From the IMG/VR virus record IMGVR_UViG_3300031539_007116, positions 1-30,786 of that record: DNA of 30,786 nucleotides. One strand, written 5' to 3'. Each line of letters starts with the position of its first letter. Within the stretch, counting starts at the first letter, position 1. The notes under the pieces were generated by a model. That model had not been told where the DNA came from and made no database searches. It saw only the letters and a program-made list of their open reading frames with translations. Below are positions 15,191-24,192 of this stretch, in pieces. The position numbers and the translations under genes were made by a program. Source of the DNA: a virus.

Positions 15191-15352
15191 CTAATCATTC
15201 CAAGATTGACTATCTACCCATTTCCCCCCATCATTCCAAAAACCGAAAGCTAAAATCCATTGAGTGATAATTGGTGGTAGCATTGTGCTGAAAGACATCA
15301 TCCATTGTGAACTATACTGACTCACATACCCGCTTAAAATTTTTACTATCAT
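15191..15352 (-). CDS. Trp-rich mini-protein in the fibre cluster
   Basis: A 53-residue ORF filling what would otherwise be a ~200-base gap. ATG 15352 has an AAAGGATT ribosome site and the frame ends in TAG at 15191. The product begins MIVKILSGYVSQYSSQWMMS, has a hydrophobic stretch (FSTMLPPIITQWILAFGFW) and ends in a Trp/Asp/Asn-rich tail (WNDGGKWVDSQSWND). Such WND-type repeats occur in short phage tail-associated proteins. It could be a small fibre-linked or membrane-associated protein. Support is the ribosome site, strand and neat fit between genes; function unknown. Confidence 0.55.
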   Translation of the reverse strand: MIVKILSGYVSQYSSQWMMSFSTMLPPIITQWILAFGFWNDGGKWVDSQSWND

Positions 15353-15370
15353 TTGTTAATCCTTTTTATA

Positions 15371-15721
15371 TTAATAAGATAATCCTATTATTACATCTGT
15401 GCTAGCGGTCGGTGCTCCTGAAAGATAAAGTTTTAATTCTCCACTTCTATATAATTCACTAATCAAATATCCAGCCCCCGAAACAGTCCATTCTTGAGGT
15501 GTTTCTGTTCCAGCAGCAACCACATCTGTAAATGCTAGTGGAGTTACACCATCTTCCATTAACGATTTCATCCTTCTTCCTAATTTCAATACTACACCAT
15601 CAAAATTTGAACCATTATATATCATCAGCTCTTTAGTGCTTCTTTGGCTGCTATCTAACTTTATAATATACTCTGTGGTTACATTATTCAATACTATGGT
15701 TGTTGTTGTTCTGTTTGACAT
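15371..15721 (-). CDS. Hypothetical virion-region protein
   Basis: A 116-residue beta-rich protein of unrecognised family. The start is rich in Thr (MSNRTTTTIVLNNVTTEYII), followed by SQRSTKELMIYNGSNFDGV, and the C-terminal half (VSGAGYLISELYRSGELKLY) looks like a small jelly-roll or decoration domain. No signal peptide or membrane segment. It lies among the tail fibre genes with a TAGGAG ribosome site, so a minor tail or fibre-decorating role is plausible. The 72 bases upstream (15722-15793) contain no gene and no clear promoter. Confidence 0.6.
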   Translation of the reverse strand: MSNRTTTTIVLNNVTTEYIIKLDSSQRSTKELMIYNGSNFDGVVLKLGRRMKSLMEDGVTPLAFTDVVAAGTETPQEWTVSGAGYLISELYRSGELKLYLSGAPTASTDVIIGLSY

Positions 15722-15793
15722 ACATTTACTCCTATAATTATTTTAAATCGTTTAAATTGCTTGCTATCGTCAAATGCTTAATAATTTATTTAT

Positions 15794-16288
15794 TTAAGAA
15801 TTAAAATCATAAGTATAATTTTGTAATTCTTCTAATGTAGTTAAAGCGTCAATTTCTGCACAAAATAATTTATATTTATCAACCGTGCTATCTAAAAAAG
15901 ATATCATTATTGCTTTATCAGAAGAAGTATATCTTGTATTATCCATAAATAGGTGTGATGCTTCATATAAAATCAAAACCACAGCTAAAGAAAAATGTTC
16001 ACCATAAGATGCATTCATAATATCAATCATACTACAATAAATTTCTTGTTTTTTAAAAGGTTTTAATCTTTCCAATTCTACTGTAGGATTTGGAGGAGGT
16101 GGAGCTGGGATATTCTCCCAATCATCCGTCGCTGGTCTATACAAAAAAGAAACCTCATTAGGTAAATATGGATCAGGAAACATAGGGGATGTCAACGTGC
16201 AAAATTCATAATTATCTGGCATTTGTTCAAGTTCAATTGTCCTTATATATTTTAAAGTATATTTATCGTAATTATATAAATAAATCAT
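15794..16288 (-). CDS. Possible tail fibre assembly or accessory protein
   Basis: A 164-residue protein directly after the main tail fibre gene. The N-terminus (MIYLYNYDKYTLKYIRTIEL) and the segment VSFLYRPATDDWENIPAPPP recall the Y-x-Y-[DN]-x-x-T...W start shared by many phage fibre-associated proteins of the DUF4376/Tfa kind. The rest (about 70-164) is mostly helical with no known motif. Position after a fibre gene, size and start motif suggest a fibre assembly chaperone or cap, but the similarity is weak. The ribosome site AAGGAG lies 6-7 bases upstream of the ATG, 16 bases past the fibre stop codon. Confidence 0.5.
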   Translation of the reverse strand: MIYLYNYDKYTLKYIRTIELEQMPDNYEFCTLTSPMFPDPYLPNEVSFLYRPATDDWENIPAPPPPNPTVELERLKPFKKQEIYCSMIDIMNASYGEHFSLAVVLILYEASHLFMDNTRYTSSDKAIMISFLDSTVDKYKLFCAEIDALTTLEELQNYTYDFNS

Positions 16289-16304
16289 TTTTTACTCCTT
16301 TTTA

Positions 16305-17759
16305 TTATAATTCTGAATTTAATTTAACTAATCCATTAAATCTCATACCATAAACAATTGCTGATGTTCTGTATGCATCACCTAAGTAATAAGAAATAGT
16401 TATATAACTTATTGTTGTATCCACGGTTATGTTTGCAATATCATTTCCACCAGCATTATGTGGCAAGATAAGAGTTGTTGTTGGAGGAGTTCCTCCACTC
16501 AAATAAACAGTAGCACTTCCAACTGAACCTGATAATCCATCAACGACAATAGGAGCTTTTGCCATATTTATAGCTATATCTTCTACAAGTGTTGTTCCAT
16601 ATCCATATCCACCAGCAGATCCATCAATAGGAGTTCCTCCCATACCAATTACTAATTCTTTATAATAAAATTTGCAATTTAACAATTCTTCATTATAATC
16701 TTTGTTTATAAAATTACTAGCACTTGTCCCTATTTCTAATTTTGCGTTTGCAAATTCAAAATTCTTTGTAGTTATCGCTCCACATTCAATCTTAACTTCT
16801 ATTTCTAGTCCATTAGAACAATCTCCTAATGCCACATTTTTATACTCTATCTTAGTATCTGTAGCAGTATTAATAGAAATTGCTCCACTATTTGCAATAT
16901 TTGTTGTAGTTGTGAAATTATTTAAAGCATTCGCTTTACGAACATATATAGTATAATTAACAGGTGAACCAACATCGTGATAAACATTAAATTGTATAGA
17001 TACATTTTGATTTTTTAGCATTACTGCTGTTTGACTAGCTCTTCTTTGTCTAAAATATACTACTCCCGTTCCTGTTAAAGTTACATCTTGAAATAGAGCA
17101 GAATAGCCACTATTGTTTAATGTTGATGCAGTAGCTTGCCTCAATGTTCCAGCATTTACAGCTGTTCCAGTTACCATTCCAGCCCATCTATCAACACCAA
17201 ATCCATATACATCTTTTACTAATGTATGTGGAGATGCTCTTTGATAAATTTGCATACCACCATTATCAAATAAATTAGTTTTGAACAAATCAGGAGAAAC
17301 AAAATTTCCTTCTAAGAATCCATTACTTTTTAAACTAAAACTTGTGCCATCATATACAAATTCATAATCATATAAAGTAGATATTTCACCATTTACAAAA
17401 TCAGTAATTCCATCTGTTTTCTTTAAATTTTTAATACCTATTCCTACAACATTAACAGTTGATGCCCCTGTATTATTTATGTTTGGTCTAAATCTTATCT
17501 TCATACCAGTAAAATAAGTAGTAGAGTTCTTGAATGGTCCAATTCTACTTAATGTATAAGTATTCGCAGTTCCAGTGCAAGCATAATAATCAGCATTACC
17601 AACATAGTTAGCCATTGATTTTCCTAGTTGTGTTACGTCTGATTCGTCAAGCGAAATACCGCCAGAAATTATTGCATTTTGTGTTTCGCTAACGAATCCA
17701 TTAAACTCTGGATTAGCAGGTAATACACTTCCTACTGCCATTGTCGCTATTTGTTTCAT
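16305..17759 (-). CDS. Tail fibre / receptor-binding protein
   Basis: A 484-residue protein at the position of the Mu fibre gene, right after the YmfQ baseplate gene. The N-terminal ~60 residues (KQIATMAVGSVLPANPEF) are the likely baseplate-attachment part. Around residues 165-190, LFDNGGMQIYQRASP and YGFGVDRWAG match the NxxGDMxIxQR...xxxDRW motif of phage tail fibres. Further on, AKLEIGTSASNFINKDYNEE and LLNCKFYYKE match the usual xQLExGxxATxFExRxxxxELxxCxRYY segment. The C-terminus is a Gly/Ser/Thr-rich beta domain, probably the receptor-binding tip. The start has a strong GGAGG site. Confidence 0.85.
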   Translation of the reverse strand: MKQIATMAVGSVLPANPEFNGFVSETQNAIISGGISLDESDVTQLGKSMANYVGNADYYACTGTANTYTLSRIGPFKNSTTYFTGMKIRFRPNINNTGASTVNVVGIGIKNLKKTDGITDFVNGEISTLYDYEFVYDGTSFSLKSNGFLEGNFVSPDLFKTNLFDNGGMQIYQRASPHTLVKDVYGFGVDRWAGMVTGTAVNAGTLRQATASTLNNSGYSALFQDVTLTGTGVVYFRQRRASQTAVMLKNQNVSIQFNVYHDVGSPVNYTIYVRKANALNNFTTTTNIANSGAISINTATDTKIEYKNVALGDCSNGLEIEVKIECGAITTKNFEFANAKLEIGTSASNFINKDYNEELLNCKFYYKELVIGMGGTPIDGSAGGYGYGTTLVEDIAINMAKAPIVVDGLSGSVGSATVYLSGGTPPTTTLILPHNAGGNDIANITVDTTISYITISYYLGDAYRTSAIVYGMRFNGLVKLNSEL

Positions 17760-17785
17760 TTTTCCTCCAATATTTATTTAAATCT

Positions 17786-19279
17786 TTATTCGTATCTATA
17801 AAGAATGTTTATATAAGCAGGCTTTATCATATCAAAAATACCTCTTACATATTTAGTTGTATCATCATAAAATGTATGTGGGAATGTCCATGGAAAAGCA
17901 CCCAAATTACTTTCTCCAATATTCAGAAATGTAACAACAATCGTAAATGCGTTTTCTTCATCTGTACCACCAAATATAAAAGGGAACGTCCATGGAAATG
18001 AAGAAATTTCATATAAATCATTTACAATAATATCAAAACCTAATATTTTAGCAATATCTATCCAGTCTTGTTCTGTATATACAATATGACTTCTCAATAT
18101 AGCTAAAATATTTTGTCTTCTTTGTGCCTTTGTATCTGCGATATCTATATATTCACTAGGAAGTTGAAGTTTTTTCTCCCAATCTGTTAAAAATATTTCA
18201 GTTTTACTAATATCTATTTCATTTAAAATATTTGTAATATTTTTATCTAAATCAAAAAATGAAAAAGAAATAGCTTTTAATAATTTATAAAAACTAGAAT
18301 TTATTATTTTTTTTTGTATCCAAGCAAATCCGTTAGGGAATAAACTTGCTAAACTTGAAATATAATCATTTATATTATATTCAAAAGAATATAAAAATAT
18401 ATTAAGATCTGGTTCGCCAACCGCAGAAGCATCTCGCATAACATATAAACTATCATCTTGATCTATAAACATATTAAATGCTCTTGGAACTTTTAATTGA
18501 AAATTCACATTTAAACTTGTTTCGCTTATTTGGTCTAAATAATTTAAGTTTTCATCAAATATTTGCAAACGTTCATTATTTAAATCAGTAACAAATAACC
18601 TGTTTTTGCTATCAAATTTTAACGTATTTGGAAAATTAAACTCCGCAATTCCATCACCCATAGAACCAATATTTTTTACTTCCACACCTAAGCTATCAAT
18701 TTTGTAAACCTTATATGCGAATCTATCAACCGAATAAAAATAATCATTATATATCGCTAAATTTTGTAAACCAAAACCACTACCACCTGAATAAGTTAAA
18801 TTAAACTTTCTATTAAAAACAAAACTTAAATCATAAACTTTTATTTGTAATGCACTTATAGAAACAGCAGTTTGGTAGCACATAACATATAAATTATTTT
18901 CATATACTGATAATCCTTGAAAACCCCAAAACTTAGAATCACCACTACCTTCTATACCACCCCAATCTGCAATATGATTTCCATCTTCATCATAAACTCT
19001 AATGTAATGATAATAGTCAGGAGAAGAAAAATATGAATCAGTAATATAAATATTTCCATTATCATCTTTATCACAATATAAAGATGAACCTGTAAAAGAA
19101 CCAAAATGAAATAAAAAAACACCATCTTTATTCCAAACATCTATTCTCTTTAGACTTGAATTAGGGATATATATTCTATTTAATTTTTCATTATAAACAA
19201 TCTGTGAAGAAGAACTTCCTGTGTTAATTCCTCCATAATAAGTATATTTATCTATCCTTCTAGTTTCTAATTCTTGCAT
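17786..19279 (-). CDS. Baseplate protein YmfQ/Mu gp48 family with N-terminal NHL-type beta-propeller
   Basis: Two-part protein of 497 residues. Residues about 1-300 are NHL-like propeller blades; the clearest is FPNTLKFDSKNRLFVTDLNN (216-235) followed by ERLQIFDENLNYL. Others carry NGNIYITDSYF, ENNLYVMCYQ and the recurring (I/V)xV(Y/W)(N/D) strand, as in IDVWNKDGVF and IRVYDEDGNH. Residues about 303-497 are the DUF2313/YmfQ domain: SLFPNGFAWIQ, a helical LLKAISFSFFDLDKNI segment, ILNEIDISKTEIFLTDWEKK, and an Arg-rich RRQNILAIL. Two copies of FPWTFP (428-433 and 462-467) mark a short internal duplication. The normal family member has only the second part (about 190-200 residues). YmfQ/gp48 sits at the baseplate edge where fibres attach, so the propeller may form an extra ring of adhesin or adaptor domains. 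The gene lies between baseplate J and the fibre. Confidence 0.85.
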   Translation of the reverse strand: MQELETRRIDKYTYYGGINTGSSSSQIVYNEKLNRIYIPNSSLKRIDVWNKDGVFLFHFGSFTGSSLYCDKDDNGNIYITDSYFSSPDYYHYIRVYDEDGNHIADWGGIEGSGDSKFWGFQGLSVYENNLYVMCYQTAVSISALQIKVYDLSFVFNRKFNLTYSGGSGFGLQNLAIYNDYFYSVDRFAYKVYKIDSLGVEVKNIGSMGDGIAEFNFPNTLKFDSKNRLFVTDLNNERLQIFDENLNYLDQISETSLNVNFQLKVPRAFNMFIDQDDSLYVMRDASAVGEPDLNIFLYSFEYNINDYISSLASLFPNGFAWIQKKIINSSFYKLLKAISFSFFDLDKNITNILNEIDISKTEIFLTDWEKKLQLPSEYIDIADTKAQRRQNILAILRSHIVYTEQDWIDIAKILGFDIIVNDLYEISSFPWTFPFIFGGTDEENAFTIVVTFLNIGESNLGAFPWTFPHTFYDDTTKYVRGIFDMIKPAYINILYRYE

Positions 19280-19295
19280 TAAAATTCCTTTTTTT

Positions 19296-20618
19296 TTAAA
19301 AAGTTATAGTTCCTAGCTTTCCAATTTCATCATCATTTATAGTTATATCACCAGAAGGTAAAGATAATGTAAATTCAGTAATGCTTTGACCATTAACATC
19401 TAAAGTATTCTGTATAGCCACTTCATACGCTTTTCGTGTGATATTTTCACCTACATTAACATAATCATAATGAAACTTTTTTAAATTATCAGTTATGGCT
19501 TTTTGCATTTCTGGAGTATTTGGTGTTAAACTTGTAAAAGTATAATCAACATCAATAGGTGTTGGAGCTGCTACATGTATATTTACACTTGGTAATATTG
19601 CAGGCTTTTTTGATATTAGTAAATCTTTTGATTCAACTAGATCATTAGATGTTGGCAAAAATTTATTATCATTATATGTATAAATAAAATATGTAGTAAA
19701 ATGTCCTACACTCGGAGTAACTGGTTGTGTCCAAACACGACTAGCACCAAATTCATTTTGGATAATATTATTTATATATCCTTCGCTAAAAGCAGGAATC
19801 GGCTTACCCCAAATTTGATTTGTTCTTAAGTTTAGCTCATCATCAGTCTCTAAATCTCTACCACCAGAAAAACCACCTCCATCAACATAAGCATTTTCGG
19901 CAACATCTAAAATTGTAGGAAATAATGTTAATTTTGTAAATGCTACTAAATTCTTATCTATTCCAACTTCAACAGATTCAGCCGCAATTCTTGATACATT
20001 TAAATATAACTGTATACTTGCATATGTAGGTTGTATAGTTGCAGGAGTTGTGGCAGTAGATATAACATTATAAGTAAATTCATCACTTTTAGTAACTGTG
20101 ATAGTTTTTATACCTATATATTCATATTCATTTACATATGCTATTGTAACAACCATTCCAGTAGATAAATTATGATCACTTGAAGTAACAGCTGTAGCCA
20201 CGCCACCAATTTGTGTTAATGATGTTATGTTGATGAATTGTTGTGCAATAGTTGCATCTTCTAATGTTGTATATAAATTATCATCATTATCTATCACGTT
20301 TGTTCCTATGGGAATATTTATATCTTTTTCACCAGTAAAGTTGATATATCCAGAAGATTTTAATGCTTGTATTCTATCTAATCCCCATATATCCGCCCAG
20401 TATTCAGCCCATTCGCCTTTCGGATTAAAAGGTAAAATATTATTAAATATATTATTTTTAAAATATTCATAAGTTAAACTAAAATTAAGAGCTAATGATT
20501 TAATTATAGCATCTAAAAATGTTCCTTCTTTATATGGATTAATTGTTGATAATTGATTTTTAAAATTAGCTCTTAATTTGTCTATCTCTTGTTTATTGTT
20601 AGGGAAAATTATTGCCAT
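19296..20618 (-). CDS. Baseplate J-like protein (Mu gp47 family)
   Basis: A 440-residue wedge protein of the contractile-tail baseplate. Signatures are INPYKEGTFLDAIIKSLA (the N-terminal helix pair), YINFTGEKDINIPIGTNVID (residues 91-110, the PxGT element), the conserved GGFSGGRDLETDDELNLRTN block (248-267), and RVWTQPVTPSVGHFTTYFI. An extra ~70-residue Thr/Val-rich domain (about 128-200; YIGIKTITVTKSDEFTYNV) splits the N-terminal part and resembles the small beta inserts found in other tail proteins. The start overlaps the upstream gp46 gene by 10 bases, with a GGAG site 9 bases before ATG. Confidence 0.92.
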   Translation of the reverse strand: MAIIFPNNKQEIDKLRANFKNQLSTINPYKEGTFLDAIIKSLALNFSLTYEYFKNNIFNNILPFNPKGEWAEYWADIWGLDRIQALKSSGYINFTGEKDINIPIGTNVIDNDDNLYTTLEDATIAQQFINITSLTQIGGVATAVTSSDHNLSTGMVVTIAYVNEYEYIGIKTITVTKSDEFTYNVISTATTPATIQPTYASIQLYLNVSRIAAESVEVGIDKNLVAFTKLTLFPTILDVAENAYVDGGGFSGGRDLETDDELNLRTNQIWGKPIPAFSEGYINNIIQNEFGASRVWTQPVTPSVGHFTTYFIYTYNDNKFLPTSNDLVESKDLLISKKPAILPSVNIHVAAPTPIDVDYTFTSLTPNTPEMQKAITDNLKKFHYDYVNVGENITRKAYEVAIQNTLDVNGQSITEFTLSLPSGDITINDDEIGKLGTITF

Positions 20619-21055
20619 CTTGTTTCACTCCATATTATAAACGATTTATTTGTTGGGATATTGTTAATATAATATGAAGCATAGCATTCATATTCGCCAT
20701 TCCCTTTATTTATAATATTAATATCTACATTTTTAATTGATCCATCGATAGTTAAAGAATTTAGTGAATTTTTTACACTTTTAATTAACTCAGATTTTAC
20801 ATCTCTTTTTAACATTGCGACCCATGTTTGGCTGGTAAACTCATTATTTGTATTATCAAAATATAAATTACCTATCCATCCACCTCTACTCATTGGATTA
20901 GACATGATTTTTTCACTCACCCTACTATCAGTACCAATTTTTGTTATTACCGTGCTATCTAAACTACTATCTAGTTTAATATCGCCATTTTCTATAACAA
21001 TATCATAATATCCATCTTCTGTTACTTCTAAATAAATATCTTGAAATTCTTCCAT
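20609..21055 (-). CDS. Baseplate protein of the Mu gp46 family
   Basis: The start is set at ATG 21055 (MEEFQDIYLEV) because AAGGA lies 7 bases upstream. The longer in-frame ATG at 21088 overlaps the previous gene and has no site. The 148-residue product has the gp46 pattern: DIVIENGDIKLDSSLDSTVI (a D-x-x-L start with a T-rich strand), TKIGTDSRVSEKI (the LxTDxRA element), then MSRGGWIGNLYF, like the RGWWGD motif. Mu gp46 (gpW) is a baseplate wedge subunit. The gene sits between the spike (gp45-like) and baseplate J (gp47-like), exactly as in Mu. Confidence 0.82.
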   Translation of the reverse strand: MEEFQDIYLEVTEDGYYDIVIENGDIKLDSSLDSTVITKIGTDSRVSEKIMSNPMSRGGWIGNLYFDNTNNEFTSQTWVAMLKRDVKSELIKSVKNSLNSLTIDGSIKNVDINIINKGNGEYECYASYYINNIPTNKSFIIWSETRWQ

Positions 21056-21065
21056 GTAAAATCCT

Positions 21066-21584
21066 TTATGTGCAATTATTTTTAGCACTTCCTGTATTTA
21101 TTTTACCATTTATTATAGGATATGTTCCACCAGCCCCTGCTGGGACAGTTACTTGACCAATTATCGCATCATTTTTTCTGGCTATTGGATCACCACCCTC
21201 CCCACCAATATTGACACTTGAACCTACAATATTAATTACTTTGTCTGATTCTATATTGATACTACCATCTGCCTTGAAATGTAATCTAGAATTAAACTTT
21301 GGGATTCCAACTGCAACTTCGCCACTTTTTATATCCATAAATAATTGTATATTTAGTGGTATACTTACAGGTTTGTCATTATTTGAATTAACATGAAAAC
21401 CTATACCAACCCCATTATTTTCTGGTTTACAAAAAAATCCATAAGGAGTAATATATTTAACTATTTTTTCATTATATAAATATGTTCCCCAACATTCTTT
21501 TTCATTATTTATTTTCCCATATCTAACAATGAAGATAAGTTTTGTAATTTGTTTACGAATTGTCTGTATCATATTTTCGAGCAT
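21066..21584 (-). CDS. Baseplate assembly/spike protein (Mu gp45, gpV-like)
   Basis: A 172-residue protein at the gp45 position. The N-terminal half contains KYITPYGFFCKPENNGVGIG (the conserved ygFxSxPxxG segment). The C-terminal half shows the repeating short strands of the beta-helical spike: EVAVGIPKFNSRLHFKADG, INIESDKVINIVGSSVNIGG. It ends in a Gly-rich tip (VPAGAGGTYPIINGKINTGS) typical of membrane-piercing spikes. It should form a trimer at the tip of the tail tube that pierces the cell envelope. The start shares one base with the stop of the preceding hub gene (TAATG). Confidence 0.85.
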   Translation of the reverse strand: MLENMIQTIRKQITKLIFIVRYGKINNEKECWGTYLYNEKIVKYITPYGFFCKPENNGVGIGFHVNSNNDKPVSIPLNIQLFMDIKSGEVAVGIPKFNSRLHFKADGSINIESDKVINIVGSSVNIGGEGGDPIARKNDAIIGQVTVPAGAGGTYPIINGKINTGSAKNNCT

Positions 21585-22855
21585 TAAACTATACTTCCTG
21601 AGTTTCTTTTGGCAATAGTCTCTTTATTGCTTTTTCCAACGGTTGCTTCCCAATACTCTTCTTTATATTTTCTTACTGGAATATCTCCATCATTATAGAA
21701 AACCTTATCTTCTGCAACTAAAAAAAACTCAGAATCACCTTTGCCACTTTTTTTCTTTTCTGGTTTTAATAAAAGAGAAAATGACTCTGGATATGTAAGG
21801 CTTAACTCTGTAGTATATCCAGTTTCTCTACTAGATATGAATCTTACGCTTGTAATCAACATTTGACCACTTATTCCATATTTAGTATCATTAACAGCAA
21901 CTAATGTGTTTGGACGCCAAGGATACCCTTTATTGTCTTTATATCCAGCCAATACGCAGTTATAGCTAAACGATCGTTTTTTAGCTAAATTCATTTCCCA
22001 TACTGCCATAGCTGTACATTCTTCTGGCGTTGCTTCTTTGTTTAATAAGATTACTTTTTTTTTGTTTAAGCTAATCTCTTTATCTATAGCAAATCCATTT
22101 GTATAAGTATTTTTACCTGATATTGATTCCCATCCTAGCTCACCACTACTCACATCATCAATTATGCTATCAAGCCCACTACTTCCCTCACACATTACTA
22201 TATATTTACCATATCTTTTTGTTAAATCAAAATTTACATCAGAATTTATTATATTATTACTACTATTTAATTTATCTAATAATAATAATGATGTTTGTGT
22301 TTTAAATCTTCCAGCTCTTTCTAGTGAAATATTACCATTAAAATCAGACGTGCAAACAACCTTATTGAAGTAACAATACTTTTGTATTATATTAAAAATA
22401 TTATCCCCAATATCAGCAGTTATACTATCTTTGCTCATACTTAAGTTTTCTTGTGGGAATGTATTATTTATAACATCAATAAAATCAAGATCATTATTTT
22501 TTAACATTTCTTTAAGAAAACTAACCAAGTAAACTTTGTTATCTTTTCCAGTAGCTGTTGTATTTTTAACAGATAAATCAGAGTCAACAACAAATGAAGT
22601 TTTATCTCTTCCCCTTAATACAATATCCTCATCCTTTCTACTTGTTTTCCCTATAAATTGGTCAATGAACCCTGCTAAAATTGGTATTCCGTCTATATTG
22701 ATTGCACAACCTGAGCTTTCCCATAATGATGCTCCAATTTGTTTTTTACTATCTAAAATAACCTCAAATCCACCACAAATATTATCAATACTTTTTACTA
22801 CTGATAAACTTTTATATTCTAAAATTTTCCCATTATTTATAACTAAATTTAACAT
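21584..22855 (-). CDS. Baseplate hub protein (Mu gp44/gpP, T4 gp27-like)
   Basis: A 423-residue hub protein that connects the tube to the spike. Recognisable parts are the N-terminal KSIDNICGGFEVILDSKKQI, the GIPILAGFIDQFIGK strand pair (the GxLVxxGxIxxxx element of late-control-D folds), LRGRDKTSFVVD, and further on FDLTKRYGKYIVMCEGSS and GYPWRPNTLVAVNDTKYG (the WxPGxLVxVxD motif). It lies between the gp43-like and gp45-like genes as in Mu, overlapping both neighbours by one base (TAATG), which implies translational coupling. Confidence 0.85.
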   Translation of the reverse strand: MLNLVINNGKILEYKSLSVVKSIDNICGGFEVILDSKKQIGASLWESSGCAINIDGIPILAGFIDQFIGKTSRKDEDIVLRGRDKTSFVVDSDLSVKNTTATGKDNKVYLVSFLKEMLKNNDLDFIDVINNTFPQENLSMSKDSITADIGDNIFNIIQKYCYFNKVVCTSDFNGNISLERAGRFKTQTSLLLLDKLNSSNNIINSDVNFDLTKRYGKYIVMCEGSSGLDSIIDDVSSGELGWESISGKNTYTNGFAIDKEISLNKKKVILLNKEATPEECTAMAVWEMNLAKKRSFSYNCVLAGYKDNKGYPWRPNTLVAVNDTKYGISGQMLITSVRFISSRETGYTTELSLTYPESFSLLLKPEKKKSGKGDSEFFLVAEDKVFYNDGDIPVRKYKEEYWEATVGKSNKETIAKRNSGSIV

Positions 22856-24171
22856 TATTCTAACTCTTTTATAACCTTAAATGTCCCAGCCATGAATCTA
22901 GGATTAGATATATTATTTTGATTTAGCTTTAAAATTAAATCTTTATAATTTAAATTACCATATAATGAATAAACAAGACTATAAAGATTCATGTTTTGGA
23001 CTTCTATTTCTATTATATTTACTGAATTTAATAATAATATATCGAAATATTTATTAAAAAATATAGACAAGTCTTGTAATAATTGAATAATACTTGGATC
23101 TAATGTATTATCATAAGTATATCCATATTCTTGTTTGCTTGTATCATTTGTTCTTGAAAAATAAGCATTAAATTTTTCATTTATTTTATTTTTAATATCA
23201 ATAATTTCATCTATACTTTCAAATGAATATTCCAATAAAGATTCTAGTCCTGCATTAAAACAATAAACATCTATTAAATCACTTAAAGCTATATCATTAT
23301 TAATACGTTCCAATGCTTCTTCATTGTTTATTGCATATTTTTGGTTTAAGCTTACATTTATTTCTCCATTTTCAACTTCTTTATCAATATCTACAATATA
23401 AAAAGTTTTAGATAAATTATTATATACATTAAAAGCATCTAAAGGATTTTCAACTATATCTTTTATATTATCAAATGTAGTTGTTAAGCTATTAACTAAT
23501 AATGCAGGAGTTACAATAATAGCATCAATTTTGCTTTTAAAATTATTTATATCATTATTAAATTCATTGATGTTGTTTTTAATTTTTGTAACACCACGTG
23601 TAAAATCTTCTACGTTATTTAAAACATTATTAACCTTGCTTTTAGCAACATCTATATTTTTTTTAAATTTACTAATTTTATATTTTTCTTCAAATTTTTC
23701 TGCAAAATTTTGTTTTTGAGATTCATTGCTATACTGCTCATACTTTGGTATAGATAAATAGTCTTCTTGGGGAGTTATTATTATAAAGGTAACTTCAAAA
23801 TCAGGATTATTTATATTTGATATATTATTATTTAGGTTATATGGTAAACATACAGCTGGTAATAATCCATATATAGGATGATTTAGCAGTCCTGATCCTT
23901 CTTTTAATAATTCATTAACCAGTTGATCTCTTCTTTGTTCATATGAAATTTCAGATCCACTCCCATTTATTTTATATGTAAAATTAATTTTCATTTTAAT
24001 TTCCATAGGAACTAAGCCAACATCTTGTGTAACAATATTTGTGCTATTTACGAATGAATGTATAATCCTTTCCATCCCACCTTTTTCTTCAATTGTAGAA
24101 AAGGCAAACTCGACACGATTAAATGATGCAGTTTGTAAATCATATATTAAATTACGCATTAAATTTGGCAT
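22855..24171 (-). CDS. DNA circularization protein N-like tail protein (Mu gp43/gpN)
   Basis: A 438-residue protein with the N-terminal DNA_circ_N-type domain (about 14-105): ASFNRVEFAFSTIEEKGGME, then IIHSFVNSTNIVTQDVGLVP (the HExPxxxxxxxEDLG element), then the QRRDQLVNELLKEGSGLLNH core and PIYGLLPAV. The central part (about 155-240) is a Lys/Asn/Asp-rich helical region likely to form coiled coil; the C-terminal part is unrecognised. In Mu this protein links tape measure or tube to the baseplate hub. The name 'DNA circularization' is historical and does not describe its tail role. It has a GGGG ribosome site and follows the tape measure gene. Confidence 0.82.
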   Translation of the reverse strand: MPNLMRNLIYDLQTASFNRVEFAFSTIEEKGGMERIIHSFVNSTNIVTQDVGLVPMEIKMKINFTYKINGSGSEISYEQRRDQLVNELLKEGSGLLNHPIYGLLPAVCLPYNLNNNISNINNPDFEVTFIIITPQEDYLSIPKYEQYSNESQKQNFAEKFEEKYKISKFKKNIDVAKSKVNNVLNNVEDFTRGVTKIKNNINEFNNDINNFKSKIDAIIVTPALLVNSLTTTFDNIKDIVENPLDAFNVYNNLSKTFYIVDIDKEVENGEINVSLNQKYAINNEEALERINNDIALSDLIDVYCFNAGLESLLEYSFESIDEIIDIKNKINEKFNAYFSRTNDTSKQEYGYTYDNTLDPSIIQLLQDLSIFFNKYFDILLLNSVNIIEIEVQNMNLYSLVYSLYGNLNYKDLILKLNQNNISNPRFMAGTFKVIKELE

Positions 24172-24192
24172 AAAAACCCCTAATTATTTAGA

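Noticed and set aside
21056-21088. Upstream ATG at 21088 as start of the gp46-like protein
   Set aside because: It overlaps the spike gene and lacks a ribosome site; ATG 21055 has AAGGA 7 bases upstream and begins at the family's usual N-terminus.
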